36,032 nt of DNA from Chroococcidiopsidaceae cyanobacterium CP_BM_ER_R8_30 (GCA_019244235.1 JAFASY010000131.1:1-36032); one strand, 5' to 3'; positions 23,891 through 32,660 are shown, counted from the first letter of the stretch. Notes: generated by a model not told the origin, from the letters alone. Numbers and translations: made by a program.

Positions 23891-24634
23891 TTATGCTGCC
23901 TTATCGTTGCTATATTGTTTACCTGCTGCCTCCCAGTATTGGGTGGCTTGAAGGTGGTGTTCATGGGCAAGGCGGGCATGATGGGCTGCCTTCTCTGGTT
24001 CTCCTGCCTCTAAATGTTTCGCCGCTTTGCGATGATGATGTGCCGCCTCCTCATAATGGTCTGCCGCCTGCTTGTGCTGCGGCGTACCAAAGTTGTTCAT
24101 GTCCAACAACTGTTGCCCGTTAAGCTCGATCGCTTCGACGTTTAGACTGGTGCCAATATCGTTGCGTGTCCCGTAGCCCTGGGCTACTATGCGATCGCCT
24201 TGTTTGACTCGCTCTGTTAGAGTTTTGCCAATATGAGGAGGCACATGCAAATAAGTGCCATCCGAGAGGATAAAGCCTTTAGGTTCTCCCTTGTGACCGA
24301 CTAACCAGTAAGCTATACTCCCCTCAACTTGTAGAGGCTGTTCTGGCAAGGATGCCGATGGTGATGATTGATCTGCTACTATTTTTCCTGTCTGAGTATT
24401 AGTGAGACGTTGGGTGCGAAACTCTTCACCCAATGGCGACTCTTTGCCAGGTTCGACTAATGCCTCAATAGTATCGCCCGGTTTAACAGCTTGCTGGAGG
24501 GCAGTTCCGCAGTGGGGAGGTAGATGTAGCTGTTTCCCATCAAAGAGCAGCAAACCATCTATATCACCTGAGCGGTTGAGCAGATAAGCCTGAACTGTGC
24601 CGCTAATGCTAATAGAATCTTTCTTCGTCATCAT
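23891..24634 (-). CDS. Cytoplasmic protein with two unnamed domains and a His-rich tail
   Basis: A 247-residue soluble protein. Residues 9-80 (GTVQAYLLNRSGDIDGLLLF, LPPHCGTALQQAVKPGDTIE, RLTNTQTGKIV) and 100-170 (GSIAYWLVGHKGEPKGFILS, VPPHIGKTLTERVKQGDRIV, GYGT) are two copies of the small domain also found in the two secreted proteins near 17-18.7 kb. The C-terminal 65 residues are helical and rich in His, Ala and Glu (HYEEAAHHHRKAAKHLE, AAHHARLAHEHHLQATQYW), perhaps metal-binding or an amphipathic coiled coil. No signal peptide, unlike the relatives. Function is unknown. ATG codons at 24634 and 24631 are both possible; GGAGAG lies well upstream. Confidence 0.72.
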   Translation of the reverse strand: MMTKKDSISISGTVQAYLLNRSGDIDGLLLFDGKQLHLPPHCGTALQQAVKPGDTIEALVEPGKESPLGEEFRTQRLTNTQTGKIVADQSSPSASLPEQPLQVEGSIAYWLVGHKGEPKGFILSDGTYLHVPPHIGKTLTERVKQGDRIVAQGYGTRNDIGTSLNVEAIELNGQQLLDMNNFGTPQHKQAADHYEEAAHHHRKAAKHLEAGEPEKAAHHARLAHEHHLQATQYWEAAGKQYSNDKAA

Positions 24635-24712
24635 GTTGTGATTGAACGTCTCTTCTCTCCTATGTGCAATTCCCGTGCCAGAAAAAGAGCCGTTACCAGT
24701 TTGACAAGCAGA

Positions 24713-24751
24713 AGACCCCTATGCTCCATTTAAGGGCAGCAATAGGGGTCT
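24713..24751 (-). terminator. Terminator of the methyltransferase cluster
   Basis: AGACCCCTAT (24713-24722) pairs perfectly with ATAGGGGTCT (24742-24751) around a 19-base loop. On the minus strand the hairpin is followed by TCTGCTTG with several T. It sits 25 bases past the stop of the first methyltransferase gene, as expected for a factor-independent terminator. Confidence 0.7.
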
Positions 24752-24776
24752 AAACAGTTGTTATTTGTTAGTATGA

Positions 24777-25832
24777 CTATGCGCGGACAGCCTCAATCAC
24801 GCTATTTGCCGTCTGGGTTGGGATAACCTTTGTTACCTTGAAGCCTGCTGCCTCTAGTAGATCTCGATATTGGGCTTCAGTGCGCTCGTAGCCACCTGGG
24901 GTCAAAAGCAGTGATTCAAGATCGACTATCTTGCCGACGAAAGGATCGTTCCCCTTGGGCATAATCATCTCAACAACCAGAAGTTTGCCGTCTTCTGCCA
25001 TAACTTGGTGACAGTTCTGAAGGATCTTAATGGCACGCTCCTGATCCCAGTTATGCAAAACAAATGTCAAGATGTATGTATCGCCACCAGTAGGCACCGA
25101 CTCCACACAGTTGCCACTTATGAGTTCGCAGCGCTCTGTTAATCCTGCCGCCTCGACGACAGGTTTCGCACCTTCGATGACAGGAGGAAAGTCGAATAGC
25201 AGACCCTGTAGTGTTGGGTTAGCTTTCAAAAGAGGGACAAGCGTACTTCCATATCCACCAGCAACGCCGATTTCCACCACTTTACTGCTGGATGTGAAGT
25301 CATAATTTGACAACAGCGAGGCAGAGGCTCTGGCAGCCATAGTGGTTTTGGATGCACTTGAAGTCTTAGCAAAGTCAGGGTTTTGATTGTAGAAATCGAA
25401 GAATCCTGTACCGTAAAGACGCTCGAAAGCAGGTTCTCCGGTTTTGACACTCTCCAGCAGGTTGCCCCACAGTTGCCAGTGCCACTCCTCACCAAACAGC
25501 TTCACCGAAGCCCGGACTGAATCAGGAAAATCAGTTTGTAGAAATTCAGCAGGAGGCGTTAAGTGAAAACGACCGTCTTCGTCCTCAGCAAATATGCCCA
25601 CACTAGCTAGCGCCCGCAACACCCGGTAAAGTGATGGTCCATGAGTTCCACTTGCTTGCGCTAGTTCGTCAATGCTCTTGGGACCATCCGCTAGCAGGTC
25701 AGCAATACCGAATTCAGCCGCAACGTAAATTGACCGCGCTACTCTAAAACCCCCTAACATTTGTAGCATCGCTACTGGCGGCGGCAAGTCTGGAAACACT
25801 TTAGGAGCTTCTGGCTTAGTAGATGTCGTCAT
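24777..25832 (-). CDS. O-methyltransferase (Methyltransf_2 type), copy 1
   Basis: A SAM-dependent O-methyltransferase of 351 residues. A helical dimerisation region comes first (about 15-110: MLQMLGGFRVARSIYVAAEF, GPSLYRVLRALASVGIF), then the SAM fold with motif I VVEIGVAGGYGS (185-196), catalytic His260 in FVLHNWDQERA and acid Glu288 in LLVVEMIMP. It methylates a hydroxyl on an aromatic or polyketide substrate by analogy with hydroxyindole and COMT-type enzymes. The ATG at 25832 lies four bases after the monooxygenase stop, so the start at 25898 in the monooxygenase gene is rejected. Motif I lacks the usual DxGGGxG form (EIGVAGG). Confidence 0.9.
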   Translation of the reverse strand: MTTSTKPEAPKVFPDLPPPVAMLQMLGGFRVARSIYVAAEFGIADLLADGPKSIDELAQASGTHGPSLYRVLRALASVGIFAEDEDGRFHLTPPAEFLQTDFPDSVRASVKLFGEEWHWQLWGNLLESVKTGEPAFERLYGTGFFDFYNQNPDFAKTSSASKTTMAARASASLLSNYDFTSSSKVVEIGVAGGYGSTLVPLLKANPTLQGLLFDFPPVIEGAKPVVEAAGLTERCELISGNCVESVPTGGDTYILTFVLHNWDQERAIKILQNCHQVMAEDGKLLVVEMIMPKGNDPFVGKIVDLESLLLTPGGYERTEAQYRDLLEAAGFKVTKVIPTQTANSVIEAVRA

Positions 25833-25836
25833 TTTC

Positions 25837-26184
25837 TTAAGGGTTTTTGGTGTAGCAGACTTCGTAAAGCACAGGTGAAGACTTGGCGATTTTTCCAATC
25901 GCAGGCATATGTGAGAGTGCTTCAGGATTCTGAAAGATTGCTTTAAAGTCTTCTACACTTCTCCACTGAGCGTAGTTTGTTACCCATTTACCATCTTTAC
26001 TCTTGTGAATATTTGCACTGATGAATCCCGGCAATTTGTACATTGTGTCTTCAGTCGCTTTTACAAGTAAATCGACTAAAAGCTGTTGGTTTTCGGGTTC
26101 AACTTCAAAGACATTGATTAATGTGACGATCTCTGCTTCTTTAGAAATCGTGGTTACTTTCTCGTTGTTAGCGATCGCAGTCAT
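25837..26184 (-). CDS. Antibiotic-biosynthesis-type (ABM) monooxygenase
   Basis: A 115-residue single-domain protein of the ABM ferredoxin-like fold: VTLINVFEVEPENQQLLVDL, KLPGFISANIHKSKDGKWVT, NYAQWRSVEDFKAIF, then a helical end. Such proteins are cofactor-free monooxygenases or decarboxylases acting on quinols and polyketide aromatics, for example ActVA-Orf6, while others have different or unknown roles. AGGAGG lies seven bases before the ATG, the best ribosome site in the area. It is between two O-methyltransferases on one strand with 47 and 4-base gaps, so one transcript is likely. The N-terminal 20 residues are extra to the domain. Confidence 0.88.
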   Translation of the reverse strand: MTAIANNEKVTTISKEAEIVTLINVFEVEPENQQLLVDLLVKATEDTMYKLPGFISANIHKSKDGKWVTNYAQWRSVEDFKAIFQNPEALSHMPAIGKIAKSSPVLYEVCYTKNP

Positions 26185-26231
26185 TTCAGTACCTCCTAAT
26201 TCAAATGATCCTTAGCTTTAACATCTAAAAA

Positions 26232-27326
26232 CTACATCGGTACAGCTTCAAGGATGCTAAAGGGAGACCGTGTTGAGATAACGTTGGTTAGCTTGAAGCC
26301 AGCCGTTGCAAAAAGTTTTCGGTATTGCTCCTCGGTGCGCTCAATAGCGCCAGCCGTCATGATGAGCGCTTCAACATCAAGAATCTTAGCTAGAGATGGT
26401 TCATTGCCTGGTGGGAGAACCATCTCAACAACTAAAAGCTTGCCATCTTGCTCGATCGCGTCACGGCAGTTCTTCAAGATTGTGACAGCAGCTTCATCAT
26501 CGTAGTCGTGGATTAAGTTCTTAATGATGTAGGCATCTCCACCACTAGGAAACGATTTGAATACGTCACCAGCAATAAGTTTGCAGCGCGAAGTCAGTCC
26601 CTCAGCTTCAATGAGTCCTTTCACTGGTTCTAGCCGGGATGGCAGGTCAAAGAAAACCCCCTGCATATTAGGGTTAGCTTTAAGGATAGAGGCAATGAGC
26701 TTGCCGTCTCCACCCCCAGTGCCAATGTCAACAACCTTGCCGCTTAATGAAAAGTTGTAGTTGCTCATGACTGCGGCGTCAGTCATTGCCAAAACACTGA
26801 CCATTGCTCCATCAAAGTTTTTAGCAACTTCAGGGTGTTGATTGTAGTAATCTTGGAACTCCATCCCGAAAAGATGGTCAAATGCGGGTTCTCCAGTTTT
26901 CACACTGTAAGCAATATCTCCCCACATTCGCCAGTGCCACTCTTCACCAATGACAATTGCATAGGCACGGATTGAGCCCGGTACATTGGTTTGCAACATG
27001 GCGGCTCTGGGTGTCAATCCAAATTGACCGTTTTCGTCCTCAGCAAATACACCAAAACTGGCTAGGGCTCTTAACAGTCGATAGAGTGACTGTGCATGGA
27101 CTCCAACACTCTGCGCCAATTCTTCGCTCTTCTTTGGTCCGTCTGCCAAAAGGTCTGCAATACCGAGCTTCGCCGCCACAGAAATTGATTGCGAGAGCCG
27201 ATAAGCATTCATCATTTGTAGAATCTTCACCTGTGGCGGGACGCCCTTTGGTCCAGGTGATTTATCGAGCCGCCCTTCCGGACGTACCGTCAGGTCTTGC
27301 GATTTGTCTTGCTTAGATAAAACCAT
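26232..27326 (-). CDS. O-methyltransferase (Methyltransf_2 type), copy 2
   Basis: A 364-residue paralogue of the methyltransferase at 24777. The dimerisation half (KILQMMNAYRLSQSISVAAK, HAQSLYRLLRALASFGVFAE) is followed by a canonical SAM motif I KVVDIGTGGGDGKLI (197-211), catalytic His273 in NLIHDYDDEAA and Glu301 in LLVVEMVLP. Both proteins also share GEEWHWRMWGD-type and YNQHPEVAKNF segments, so they arose by duplication. The ATG at 27326 has AGG about nine bases upstream; the in-frame start at 27356 falls before it. It is the first gene of the three-gene set and lies 38 bases downstream of a restriction enzyme relic. The substrate is unknown. Confidence 0.9.
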   Translation of the reverse strand: MVLSKQDKSQDLTVRPEGRLDKSPGPKGVPPQVKILQMMNAYRLSQSISVAAKLGIADLLADGPKKSEELAQSVGVHAQSLYRLLRALASFGVFAEDENGQFGLTPRAAMLQTNVPGSIRAYAIVIGEEWHWRMWGDIAYSVKTGEPAFDHLFGMEFQDYYNQHPEVAKNFDGAMVSVLAMTDAAVMSNYNFSLSGKVVDIGTGGGDGKLIASILKANPNMQGVFFDLPSRLEPVKGLIEAEGLTSRCKLIAGDVFKSFPSGGDAYIIKNLIHDYDDEAAVTILKNCRDAIEQDGKLLVVEMVLPPGNEPSLAKILDVEALIMTAGAIERTEEQYRKLFATAGFKLTNVISTRSPFSILEAVPM

Positions 27327-27364
27327 TTCTTTATACCTGACTTTGGGGATGAGCAACAGACACT

Positions 27365-27913
27365 TTAACTAAATTGCCGCTGCTGAAGTGACGCATCAAT
27401 TCCTGCCATCAGTTCGATTGTTTCTTTCAGCACCATTACAATCCGTTGGTAATGGCGAATATCCTTGTGACTGAGGAAATGTCCTTCACGCTCTTTGAGC
27501 CACTTTTGACAGATCTGACAACCACCAAGATAAAAGTTCCAAACTTCCAGCGGCACGCCCTTAAAATACTGCGTTCGGTTGATCCAAACTAACCCTACGT
27601 CTGTACTCTGGCTTGGCTCGGTATAATGCACTATCTCGACCTTGTTGTTGCCCATAATGGGATAACTAGCAACTGTTGATGTGCATTTTTCCCGCTCACG
27701 TCTACTACTAGTAGATAAAACATGTGTTCGAGTAAACCCTCTAGCACGAAGATCTGCTATTGGTCTCTCCTGCCACCGAGAATGAGCTTCGTGCCAAGCT
27801 ACTCTACGGAGGTCGAGATCAGCTTGATTGCCAAGCCTAGTAGGTGTCTTCTGGGGGCGTCGAAAGAGTTTTCGATCTGCTGATGCTGTGTTCATTTCTG
27901 ACCAGAATTGCAT
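27365..27913 (-). pseudogene. C-terminal relic of a type ISP-like restriction-modification enzyme
   Basis: The 182-residue frame has a C-terminal part (from about residue 83) reading SYPIMGNNKVEIVHYTEP, WINRTQYFKGVPLEVWNFYL, GGCQICQKWLKEREGHFLS and HYQRIVMVLKETIELMAGID. This is the target-recognition tail of the large type ISP-like DNA methylase/helicase enzymes (usual form VWEFHIGGYQVCxKWLKDRKGR). The first 80 residues do not fit the family. The helicase and methylase domains, which should occupy more than 2 kb, are missing, so the gene is a relic. A protein may still be made, but without enzymatic parts. Confidence 0.75.
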
Positions 27914-28132
27914 AGTAAAACTTGAGAGATTCTACATGTGAATCAACTTAACGATCCGCACCTTAGCAGCTCTAGTAGTGCGAAGAGTGCAAGCTCAAGT
28001 TAGTGAAAGGAGTAGCTGTGTAAGTTGACTCCTAGTTTTGCATGCAGACACTTCAATTATGTTGAGATTACAGGTTGAGACTGTACATCTTATGTCTGTT
28101 TTGTGTATGATTAGGGAGTCTGGCACTTAAAA

Positions 28133-29239
28133 CTATTCTGATAACTGCATCCGGCTTAACGTTTTCAGCGTGCCCCTAAAAAGTATTAGACATAGTAATC
28201 CCAACATTATGGGAGCTGCCCAAACTCCTGACCATCCAGTTCCCTGCACGAAGGCATCGCGGCTGATATCGATGTAGTAACGGGCTGGCACAATGTAGCA
28301 GATGAGAGAGAGGGGAAAAGGAATGTTGCTTAAAGGGTACAGGAACCCAGAAAGTAACAGAGCTGTCAGAAAACCAACGGTAGAAACTATCTGGACAGCC
28401 ACACTCTGTTCCTTGGAAACAGCACCGATCTGAATGCCAAACATGACACTAGTAAGTAGAAATACTAGGGTACCGACCAAAAAGGGGGTGGGATCTCCAG
28501 CAAACCATAGCCCAAAAATCAGCGAACCAAAGACAACAATCAGAACAGCCTCAAGTAAGCCAATTAGTAGATAGGCAAGAGCCTTGCCCAGTGTGAGTTC
28601 GATAGCACTTAGGCTGGAGGCGTAAACCTGCACGATCGTGCCTTGCTCTTTTTCTCGTACCATGGCAATTGCCGCCAGTAACGATGGATAAATCCAGAGG
28701 ATAACTGCGTAAACCCCAGGTACAACGTAGAGTGACTCTTGTCTTCCCGGATTAAACCAGAGGCGAACATCTGCTGTCACCTTAGCAGTACTTGTATTTA
28801 ATCCTTGGTTAGTTAAGAAGAAGTTTGTTGTAGATACGATGCTATTAGCAATCACTCGAGCATTGTTAACGTCGGTACCGTCAACTAAAACTTGCACATT
28901 GCTAGAGCTAGAGGCATTAATTCTGCGCTCAAAATGTGGAGGAATCACGATTGCAACTTTGGCTAATCCTCGATCAATGGCATCACGAGCCGGATTGCTA
29001 CCAGACCAAAGGGTGGCGTCAAACTGCGTTGTGGCAAAGAAGCGTTCGCTGTAGGCACGGCTAAGAGGGGTTTGGTCAAAGTCTTGAATGACCAAGTTAA
29101 TATTCTTGGACTCCAGTCTAACGCCAAAGCTAAAGAGTATTAAGGTAGCGAATGGCAGCAAGAACGCCAGGGATAAAGTTAGGCGATCGCGCCGGAATTG
29201 AGCTAACTCTTTGCTACACTGAGCTAAAATTCGTTTCAT
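28133..29239 (-). CDS. ABC-2 type permease
   Basis: A 368-residue membrane permease. One helix (about 23-42, LTLSLAFLLPFATLILFSFG) is followed by a large outer domain (VIQDFDQTPLSRAYSERFFA, KVAIVIPPHFERRI, VLVDGTDVNNARVIANSIV) and five to six C-terminal helices with the family motif MVREKEQGTIVQVYASSLS and a final glycine-rich span. It resembles YbhR/YhhJ-type permeases of drug or lipid exporters. The ATG overlaps the ATPase stop by four bases (29236-29239). YbhFSR-type systems have two permease genes; only one is present, so it may act as a homodimer. Confidence 0.9.
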   Translation of the reverse strand: MKRILAQCSKELAQFRRDRLTLSLAFLLPFATLILFSFGVRLESKNINLVIQDFDQTPLSRAYSERFFATTQFDATLWSGSNPARDAIDRGLAKVAIVIPPHFERRINASSSSNVQVLVDGTDVNNARVIANSIVSTTNFFLTNQGLNTSTAKVTADVRLWFNPGRQESLYVVPGVYAVILWIYPSLLAAIAMVREKEQGTIVQVYASSLSAIELTLGKALAYLLIGLLEAVLIVVFGSLIFGLWFAGDPTPFLVGTLVFLLTSVMFGIQIGAVSKEQSVAVQIVSTVGFLTALLLSGFLYPLSNIPFPLSLICYIVPARYYIDISRDAFVQGTGWSGVWAAPIMLGLLCLILFRGTLKTLSRMQLSE

Positions 29240-31320
29240 CTATTTTTGGCTCTAGAAACGACTCCAATGAAGGCATCTTCTAGGGAAAAGGGGATTGGTC
29301 GGAGCGATTTAACATCGATTTGAGCTGCCTTAAGCATTGCTTTGAGCTGCGGCATTTGCTGTTCTGGGTCATCGAACACCACATGTAAGCGATCACCAAA
29401 TATTGACACTCGCCAAGGCTCATATTGAGCCTTAAGCAAATCAGAAGCTGTTTGAGTTTGAATGCATTGCACCTCGATCAGTTTTCCTAACTGTTCAGCC
29501 TTAATTTGACTAGGTGAACCCTGAGTTACCAATTCTCCATCGACCATAAATCCCATACGATGACAATGTTCTGCTTCTTCCAAGTAATGGGTTGTTACCA
29601 GCACTGCTGTGCCAGAGCGAGCGAAATCTTCAATCAATCGCCAGAATTGACGGCGGGCTAGAGGATCTACCCCCGATGTTGGCTCATCTAGAAACAGCAC
29701 TTCTGGTTCGTGCATCACAGAAGCGCCAAAAGCCACCCGCTGCTTCCACCCACCTGGTAACTGACCAGTCAGCATATCCTCTTGACCAACCAGCCCGCAA
29801 GTTGTGATCGCCCAGTCAATTTTGGCGCGGCGAACTTTGCGCGGGACCTCATAGACTCCACAGTAAAACTCCAAGTTCTGGATCACGCTCAAGTCATCGT
29901 AGAGGGTGAATTTCTGACTCATATAGCCGATGCGCTGACGCAACTTAGTGTTGCGTAAATCGCTACGCCATCCAGCTAAGGAAAGTTCTCCGGCGCTCGG
30001 CGTCAGTAGACCACACAGCATTTTAATTGTTGTGGTTTTACCAGCACCGTTAGCGCCAAGAAGACCATAGATTTCGCCATAATAGACTTTTAAATTGACA
30101 TCTTTAACTGCTTGAAAGCTGCCAAAAGCTTTGCAAAGATTGTGCGTATAGATAGCAACTTCAGAATCAGAGCAGCCTCTGGTTGATCCAGATAGGGATG
30201 AGGCAGGAACTTGATATACCCGGGGAAACGGGATGACTGGGGGCTCAGAGCCAAGCTTGCGGAGGTGAGTTACGAAGACATTTTCTAGAGTCGGCTGTGC
30301 AATATGAATTGTGTCAAGTTGTAGATGAGAACGTGACAGCAGCGTGCGAATCTGAGTTTCGCCAAGGCTAGCGTCTTTGACTAGCACGTCAAGTCTATCT
30401 CCAAAAGTATGGACATCAACTATGGCTTGATGCGTTGGTTCGGGAGTGTTAGCTGCTTTGAGTAAAATGCGCTCTAAGGCTGCTAGCTTGCTAGTACGCA
30501 CCTCGAAACGCTGCCAGCCAAGACTTGTCTGCAAACTAACTGGTGTGCCAATTTGCTGAATTTGTCCTGAGTACATCAGTGCTACCCGATGGCACCGCTC
30601 TGCTTCATCCAGGTAGGGAGTTGCCACTACAACTGTCATCCCCTGTGCGGCTAAGGTTGCAAGTACATCCCAAAACTCCCGGCGTGACACTGGATCGACT
30701 CCAGTGGTAGGTTCATCAAGTAGCAGGATCTGGGGTTGGGAGATCAGAGCACAGCATAGGGCTAATTTCTGCTTCATGCCACCAGAGAGTTGCCCCGCCA
30801 AACGGTTACCGAACTGCTCCAGATTCATCAACTGCAAGTATTTGGCACGACGCTGTAGAAACAGATGATGGGGGACTTCACGTAAACCCGCACTGTAGCG
30901 CAAATTTTCATCAATGCTGAGATCGAGGTAAAGTGAGAACCGCTGGGTGAGATAGCCCATGCCGAGGCGAGCATGACGAGGTGGTTGATTGAGAACCTGT
31001 GCAGAGCCTGCTGTGGCTTCCATGACCCCAGCTAAAACCTGAAAGGTAGTTGTTTTGCCAGCCCCATCCGGTCCAATTAGCCCGAAGATTTCACCTCGAC
31101 TGACTGTGAAATCGATTCCATCTAAAGCCACAGATTTGCCGTAGTGCTTAACTAACCCTTGGACTTGGATGACAACTTCAGAGTCAACAACTGGAGAACC
31201 CAGCAATTGGAAAGAATTGATATCCCCTCTCTCCTCTGCCCGACGGACACTTTGCTCAACGGGGGGAACCCCCGCACGCAAGTGTCCTCCTCTGCTCCTC
31301 TGCTCCCTTGCGTATATCAC
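29236..31320 (-). CDS. Double ABC ATPase, YbhF/RbbA-like exporter subunit
   Basis: A protein of up to 694 residues with two ATPase domains. Domain 1: Walker A GPDGAGKTT (83-91), signature LSGGMKQKLAL, Walker B ILLLDEPTTGVDP. Domain 2: Walker A GANGAGKTT (about 420-428), a variant signature LPGGWKQRVAF, Walker B VLFLDEPTSGVDP and the H-loop VTTHYLEEAEH. In domain 1 the H-loop His is replaced (VVVATPYLDEAERC), so one site may be weak. The start is unsettled: the GTG at 31320 overlaps the fusion protein stop, but the first 40 residues are coded by a dispersed repeat, and the ABC fold begins near residue 50. It energises the permease at 28133. Confidence 0.9.
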   Translation of the reverse strand: MIYAREQRSRGGHLRAGVPPVEQSVRRAEERGDINSFQLLGSPVVDSEVVIQVQGLVKHYGKSVALDGIDFTVSRGEIFGLIGPDGAGKTTTFQVLAGVMEATAGSAQVLNQPPRHARLGMGYLTQRFSLYLDLSIDENLRYSAGLREVPHHLFLQRRAKYLQLMNLEQFGNRLAGQLSGGMKQKLALCCALISQPQILLLDEPTTGVDPVSRREFWDVLATLAAQGMTVVVATPYLDEAERCHRVALMYSGQIQQIGTPVSLQTSLGWQRFEVRTSKLAALERILLKAANTPEPTHQAIVDVHTFGDRLDVLVKDASLGETQIRTLLSRSHLQLDTIHIAQPTLENVFVTHLRKLGSEPPVIPFPRVYQVPASSLSGSTRGCSDSEVAIYTHNLCKAFGSFQAVKDVNLKVYYGEIYGLLGANGAGKTTTIKMLCGLLTPSAGELSLAGWRSDLRNTKLRQRIGYMSQKFTLYDDLSVIQNLEFYCGVYEVPRKVRRAKIDWAITTCGLVGQEDMLTGQLPGGWKQRVAFGASVMHEPEVLFLDEPTSGVDPLARRQFWRLIEDFARSGTAVLVTTHYLEEAEHCHRMGFMVDGELVTQGSPSQIKAEQLGKLIEVQCIQTQTASDLLKAQYEPWRVSIFGDRLHVVFDDPEQQMPQLKAMLKAAQIDVKSLRPIPFSLEDAFIGVVSRAKNR
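31218..31312. repeat. Dispersed hairpin repeat between efflux genes
   Basis: GGACACTT (31245-31252) pairs with AAGTGTCC (31280-31287), with an inner GGGGG/CCCCC stem, giving one hairpin. It is flanked on both sides by copies of CTCCTCTGC (plus strand). The block lies in the predicted first 35 codons of the ABC ATPase. Such pyrimidine-rich repeats with hairpins are common between cyanobacterial genes, which makes a gene start inside it unlikely. Confidence 0.65.
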
Positions 31321-32609
31321 TAGCTTCCCTCCGAGTGAGTAAATATCTTTGCATCTGCTGGCATTCCGGGTTTAGCAAAGCCTGCAGGGTTATCAATGCT
31401 AATCTTGATGCCAAAGACTTGTTTAACACGCTGGTCTTGGAAGTAGATATTTTCTGGGGTAAAGGAGGCTTGGGTATCAATCGCGCTAACTCTTGCGGCA
31501 AAAGGTCGATTGGGAGCCGAATCCAGAAATACATCAGCCCGCTGACCTATTCGAATTGCACCAATTTCCCCTTCAGGTACATAAGCCCGCAAATAGACTG
31601 TATTGGGGTTAATGACTGTTAATAGGGTCTTGCCACTCGTCACCACTGCCCCTGGTTCTACGCTCCGAGCGGTCACCACACCATCAATGGGGCTAACCAC
31701 ATTCAAGTAAGCAATTTGGGCAGCAATCTGCTCGCGAGCAGCAACTGCGTTAGCGACCTCATCCTCTGCACCTTTCGCCTGCGCCTGCGATTGAGCTAGT
31801 TGTTGGTATAAAGTGCCGATTTTTGCCTTTTCAATATCTGGGTTGAGCCCTGTACTTCTTGCTTGTACCAATGCACCTATGGATGCACTAACCTGTTTAC
31901 GGGCTGCGTCTACAGCTGCTTTGCGGGCATTCAGGGTAGCTAAATCGTCTTGATAAGTTGCCTCATATTGGTCAGCCTGTGATTGGGATTCTGCTCCTTG
32001 ACGTGCTAGTGTTGCATAGCGATCGCGGTTGAGCCTAGCCAAGTCCAAATCGGCCTGCGCCTGCTTGACTTGGGCTTGAGCCTGGGCTAGCTGTGCTTGG
32101 TTCTGTGCGACGTTGCCTTCCGCTTGAAAAATCCGCCCCTTTGCATCCCCCTTGGACTGCTCCAGATTGAGCTGCTCTTGGGCAATTTGGCTTTGAATGA
32201 CACTAATCCCGATCCTGTACTGGTTCTCCTGTTGCCGGGCAGAGGCTATTTGAGCTGTTGCTCCCCTGAGCTGCGCTTGTACATCTTCATCACTGAGCCG
32301 GACAATTACCTGACCTTTATGAACTTTGTCGCCTTCTCGCACTGCCACGTAATCTACCCGTCCAGCTGTTTTTGCGCCAATGTCGGTTTCATAGCCTTCA
32401 ATTCTGCCACTTGCTCGTATTTGTCCTGTCACTACCTGGTCTCCCAGATGAAATGGCAGAAACGAGAACAACTTGGGGTCGTTGATATACCAAATTAACA
32501 CTGCCCCAAAACCCAAAGGGATAAGAAACCAAGGCTTAAATCTTCGTTTAGGCTTGGGCTGTTCAGGAATTCGAGGTCGTTCCTGGGTTGGTGCGCCTAT
32601 CTTGGTCAT
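31320..32609 (-). CDS. HlyD-type membrane fusion protein of the efflux system
   Basis: A 429-residue periplasmic adaptor. A basic N-terminus and one membrane anchor (about 28-43, FLIPLGFGAVLIWYI) are followed by the split lipoyl domain (GRIEGYETDIGAKTAGRVDY, VREGDKVHKGQVIVRLSD ... VVSPIDGVVTARSVEPGAVV), a long Gln/Ala-rich coiled-coil hairpin (about 115-285) and the beta-barrel domain (RAYVPEGEIGAIRIGQRADV). It belongs to the YbhG/EmrA family and should link the inner-membrane ABC complex to an outer-membrane channel that is not in this window. It is first in a minus-strand operon and is controlled by the promoter and operator at 32661-32687. Confidence 0.92.
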   Translation of the reverse strand: MTKIGAPTQERPRIPEQPKPKRRFKPWFLIPLGFGAVLIWYINDPKLFSFLPFHLGDQVVTGQIRASGRIEGYETDIGAKTAGRVDYVAVREGDKVHKGQVIVRLSDEDVQAQLRGATAQIASARQQENQYRIGISVIQSQIAQEQLNLEQSKGDAKGRIFQAEGNVAQNQAQLAQAQAQVKQAQADLDLARLNRDRYATLARQGAESQSQADQYEATYQDDLATLNARKAAVDAARKQVSASIGALVQARSTGLNPDIEKAKIGTLYQQLAQSQAQAKGAEDEVANAVAAREQIAAQIAYLNVVSPIDGVVTARSVEPGAVVTSGKTLLTVINPNTVYLRAYVPEGEIGAIRIGQRADVFLDSAPNRPFAARVSAIDTQASFTPENIYFQDQRVKQVFGIKISIDNPAGFAKPGMPADAKIFTHSEGS

Positions 32610-32660
32610 AGACTGATGCCCTACAAGTGACCTTATTGCAGTAAGTAAAATCTCACCCTG

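Noticed and set aside
24777-27326. Full polyketide or non-ribosomal peptide cluster
   Set aside because: No ketosynthase, acyl carrier or adenylation domain is found on either strand.
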